Source of the DNA: Centroberyx gerrardi
Taxonomy: Eukaryota; Chordata; Actinopteri; Beryciformes; Berycidae
Reading direction: 5' to 3'
NCBI RefSeq assembly: GCF_048128805.1
Contig: NC_136005.1
Span: forward strand, 11,638,975 to 11,702,974
DNA length: 64,000 bases
The position numbers and the translations under genes were made by a program. Under the pieces are notes generated by a model that saw nothing but the letters and a program-made list of their open reading frames with translations, made no database searches and was not told the DNA's origin. Shown here one piece after another: positions 61,625 to 64,000 of this stretch; within the stretch, counting starts at the first letter, position 1, and every line of letters begins with the position of its first letter.

Positions 61625-61645
61625 TGACTGTTACGTCAGCTGCAA
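61625..61645 (+). promoter_or_regulatory. CRE half-site overlapping an E-box upstream of nmrk2
   Basis: TACGTCA (61632-61638) overlaps CAGCTG (61637-61642), the E-box form favoured by myogenic bHLH factors. It lies about 2.1 kb upstream of nmrk2 in a CpG-containing stretch (61440-61640). Confidence 0.3.
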
Positions 61646-61829
61646 CAGGATCCGCAAGTCATGCACACACACAAATGTAAACGTGTACACCACACACACA
61701 CACAGCCAGAGAAAGAAAGAGAGGTAGGGGGGTGCAGAGAAAGTGGGAGTGATAGCAAATGGAAATGGGATGGATTGATTTACTTCTAGGCAGTTATACT
61801 TTATCTAACTTATATACTGTATATCTTTT

Positions 61830-62280
61830 AAATCCCTTCTGAAAACACACTTTTATACAGGCTTTTATGTGAATTGCTCCTAATAGTTGTATCTCCATTT
61901 CATTGTTCATTTTGTGTTTGTGGTTTAATTACTTTTTATTTATTTACTTATTTATTACTGTCATTTAGGGGACAACTTGTATTGACTTTTATGTAAAATG
62001 CTCTCTGTTTTTAGTTGTATCTCTGTTTGTGTTCTAGCTGGATCTGTGTATCTCTTGTATTGCCTTTTATTTCTATTTTTTATTTTTTGGTTTGCCCATG
62101 CAGGAGAGACAACTCATTACCATTTGTTGTTTTTCTTGCTATTTTCCATACTTTTTATTATTTATTTGTGGTACTTTTATATCACCGTCTCTTTGTGTTT
62201 TATTGCGTGTAAAGCACTTTTGTAAACATTGTTTTTAGAAAAGTGCTATACAAATAAAGTAACTATTATTATTATAACTC
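61830..62280 (+). mobile_element. 3' end of a non-LTR retrotransposon or derived SINE
   Basis: The sequence ends GTAAAGCACTTTTGTAAAC, GAAAAGTGCTATACAAATAA and an ATTATTATTAT tail, the usual 3' terminus of several fish LINE/SINE families. No reverse-transcriptase frame survives. Confidence 0.55.
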
Positions 62281-63500
62281 AAAATGAATACACACTCAAC
62301 TCAGTTATTTCATATACTTTTCACACAGTGCCCCTTGTCTCAAAACACTGACTTGATCCCTAACCTCCATGATGGATAATCCCCAAACTGGAACAACTAT
62401 AGCAGAGAATACAGCAGACTCACGTGTGAACAGCTGACCCTCTGTCCTGATTAAAGTGTGTCCCTTCAAATTTGGGCCATAAATGAAATATGCAGCTCGC
62501 TAACTCTCACTGGAGCTCACACTGCCCTCACACCCTTAACACACTTTACCTTGACACACTTTACCTAAAGCCTATCTGGGATGTGAGCCGGGCGAACAGG
62601 AGTCCTGCCTTTTCAGCTCTTTGATAGTTGTAGTTTAGGGAAGACTGAATTATCACATTGTAAAAGTGTGCATTTGTTCTTAATTTGTGAAATGGATCCA
62701 CTTTACTCAAAGGCAAGCAAGGACATAAGACTGTTACAGTGATTTACTGTGGCCATGTTTGGGAGCTGTAACAGTGTTGTGTTGTTTTATAGCTGTTACA
62801 TATCTTCACACAAGGAGCCTGTGGTGGGTTTCTAAGTTTCTCTTACTTACATATATCCTATGTGTGCTTCCTATATATCTATATGATACATGGACAAATA
62901 AGTGTATTATAGAGAGAGGAAGATCAATAGCAAAAGTGTGTTGAAAAGATTTTACTTGATTTTGTAAGACTTAATCAAAGTACTCTTCCATTTAAAATCA
63001 CAGTACTTGAGGAGATTTATACAGCAATGATATATTACATTGTGTTTTACATAGACTACTGTTCTTTATTTTCAGTTTTTAATTATTTTACTTGAGGACC
63101 TTTATTTTTAGACATAATGGAAGTGACTAAAATGAAATCTGGCAGTTACAGTTAAAGTCATTTTATCCCATTACAGCTTTGTTAATATAAACTGACTGAG
63201 GAACCATCCATAAACCTTGAGCTGGTAATGGACCGTCTATTTAGCATCTATTTATTTATTTAGACGTCATCACTTGTAGATTTCCATAGTGGGTTACGTA
63301 TCAGGTGGATTTACTGGTCAATGGTACAGTATGTGTTTTGTGATGGACACACAACAGGTGCTCGACTAGAATTGTAAAATATGTAAATATATGGAAATTC
63401 GCAGACGATGATTGGATGGTAAAAAGAGATCTGTGGAGACCGATTGGGTATGGTGAGAGGCACGCAGCACGCAACTTGGAAGAGTACGTGCCTACCACGA
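62281..63500. other. atcay-nmrk2 intergenic DNA
   Basis: AT-rich, no gene recognised. Two CAGGTG E-boxes (63302-63307, 63355-63360) lie near the nmrk2 promoter. Confidence 0.6.
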
Positions 63501-63514
63501 GGGCGTATACGTAT

Positions 63515-63575
63515 CTGCGTGACGTAGTCGAGTCACAGTTGGATATAAATTGCAGTGGCTCGCGCTCTTTATCAA
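63515..63575 (+). promoter_or_regulatory. nmrk2: nmrk2 core promoter
   Basis: CRE-like TGACGTA (63520-63526), then TATAAA (63544-63549), about 200 bp before the nmrk2 ATG. A start near 63575 would leave a ~175-nt 5'UTR in the same exon. Confidence 0.6.
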
Positions 63576-63751
63576 TGGAACAGTAGAAAGACAGCAAGTC
63601 TCTGGCAAAGATAAACAACTACTCTGCTGTAATTTAAATTAATAACTTTTTGTCGTGTATTTTCTGGATTTTTATCCCCGTCTTCTTTGAAAACAACGTT
63701 TTGCTGTTTCTTCAGCTGAAGTTGAGCAGCGCTCTCAAGAATTGAGGAAAA

Positions 63752-63777
63752 ATGAAATACATTATAGGAATTGGCGG
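63752..63777 (+). CDS. nmrk2: Nicotinamide riboside kinase 2 (NMRK2/ITGB1BP3), first coding exon
   Basis: Nicotinamide riboside kinase phosphorylates nicotinamide riboside to NMN in the NAD+ salvage pathway; NMRK2 is the muscle-enriched form. Only 26 coding nt are visible: MKYIIGIG plus GG, followed by donor GTAAGT. The human protein starts MKLIVGIGGMTNGGKT, so this is the start of the P-loop, with the rest beyond the window. The identification rests on these eight residues, the donor in the right phase, the TATA promoter and the position downstream of atcay. Confidence 0.82.
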
Positions 63778-64000
63778 GTAAGTTATTTTTTTTAATATAA
63801 AACAGCTCATTGTTATTAGGTAAAATCGCGGCATTTGCTTTCTGATGGTTTTCAGAGTTAACCAGGGAACTTAACGTTATTGTGTCAAAATGACAAAGCT
63901 GTACATGTGGATTGCTGGTTAAACAAACAACACGTGGTAACCTTAGCTGTGTTTTGGTCCAAGTTAATAACGTTAGGGCTTTTGGAATAAAAGTGACATA

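Overview
The window is vertebrate nuclear DNA and almost certainly from a teleost fish. The coding exons are short, carry GT/AG introns and match known vertebrate families. The non-coding DNA is AT-rich and full of (CA)n/(GT)n microsatellites, Tc1-like relics and small inverted-repeat elements typical of fish. Five protein genes are recognisable from translated exons: rx2 (rax2-type retinal homeobox, minus, 5' part only), matk (Csk-homologous tyrosine kinase, minus, complete), zfr2 (zinc-finger RNA-binding protein with DZF domain, minus, complete), atcay (caytaxin, plus, complete) and nmrk2 (nicotinamide riboside kinase 2, plus, first coding exon only). Order and orientation match my recollection of human 19p13.3 (RAX2, MATK, ZFR2, ATCAY, NMRK2), which supports the orthology calls.

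Layout: 1-4.9 kb holds the start of rx2. 4.9-17 kb is intergenic and probably holds rx2 regulatory DNA, together with a purine/pyrimidine block and a ~0.9 kb CAGT tetranucleotide array. 17.1-26.7 kb is matk: 12 coding exons, 463 codons, plus an inferred 5' non-coding exon. 26.7-29 kb holds the matk promoter and the zfr2 3'UTR. 29.0-45.1 kb is zfr2: 19 coding exons, 1036 codons. 45.1-45.9 kb looks like a head-to-head promoter. 49.2-57.0 kb is atcay: 11 coding exons, 373 codons, followed by a long 3'UTR with several AATAAA signals to about 61.3 kb. 63.5-63.8 kb is the promoter and first exon of nmrk2. All exon phases were checked by hand and the three complete reading frames close exactly.

The genes are not an operon-like functional unit. 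They are neighbours kept together by old synteny: an eye transcription factor, an inhibitory Src-family regulator, an RNA-binding protein, a neuronal kinesin adaptor and an NAD+ salvage enzyme. I found no undescribed biological system. The best leads are regulatory: dinucleotide repeats abutting splice sites in matk and atcay, a candidate intragenic atcay promoter, two weak frame-neutral atcay exons (one carrying the kinesin-binding motif), an Otx/Sox-type site cluster upstream of rx2, and a near-perfect hairpin in a matk intron.
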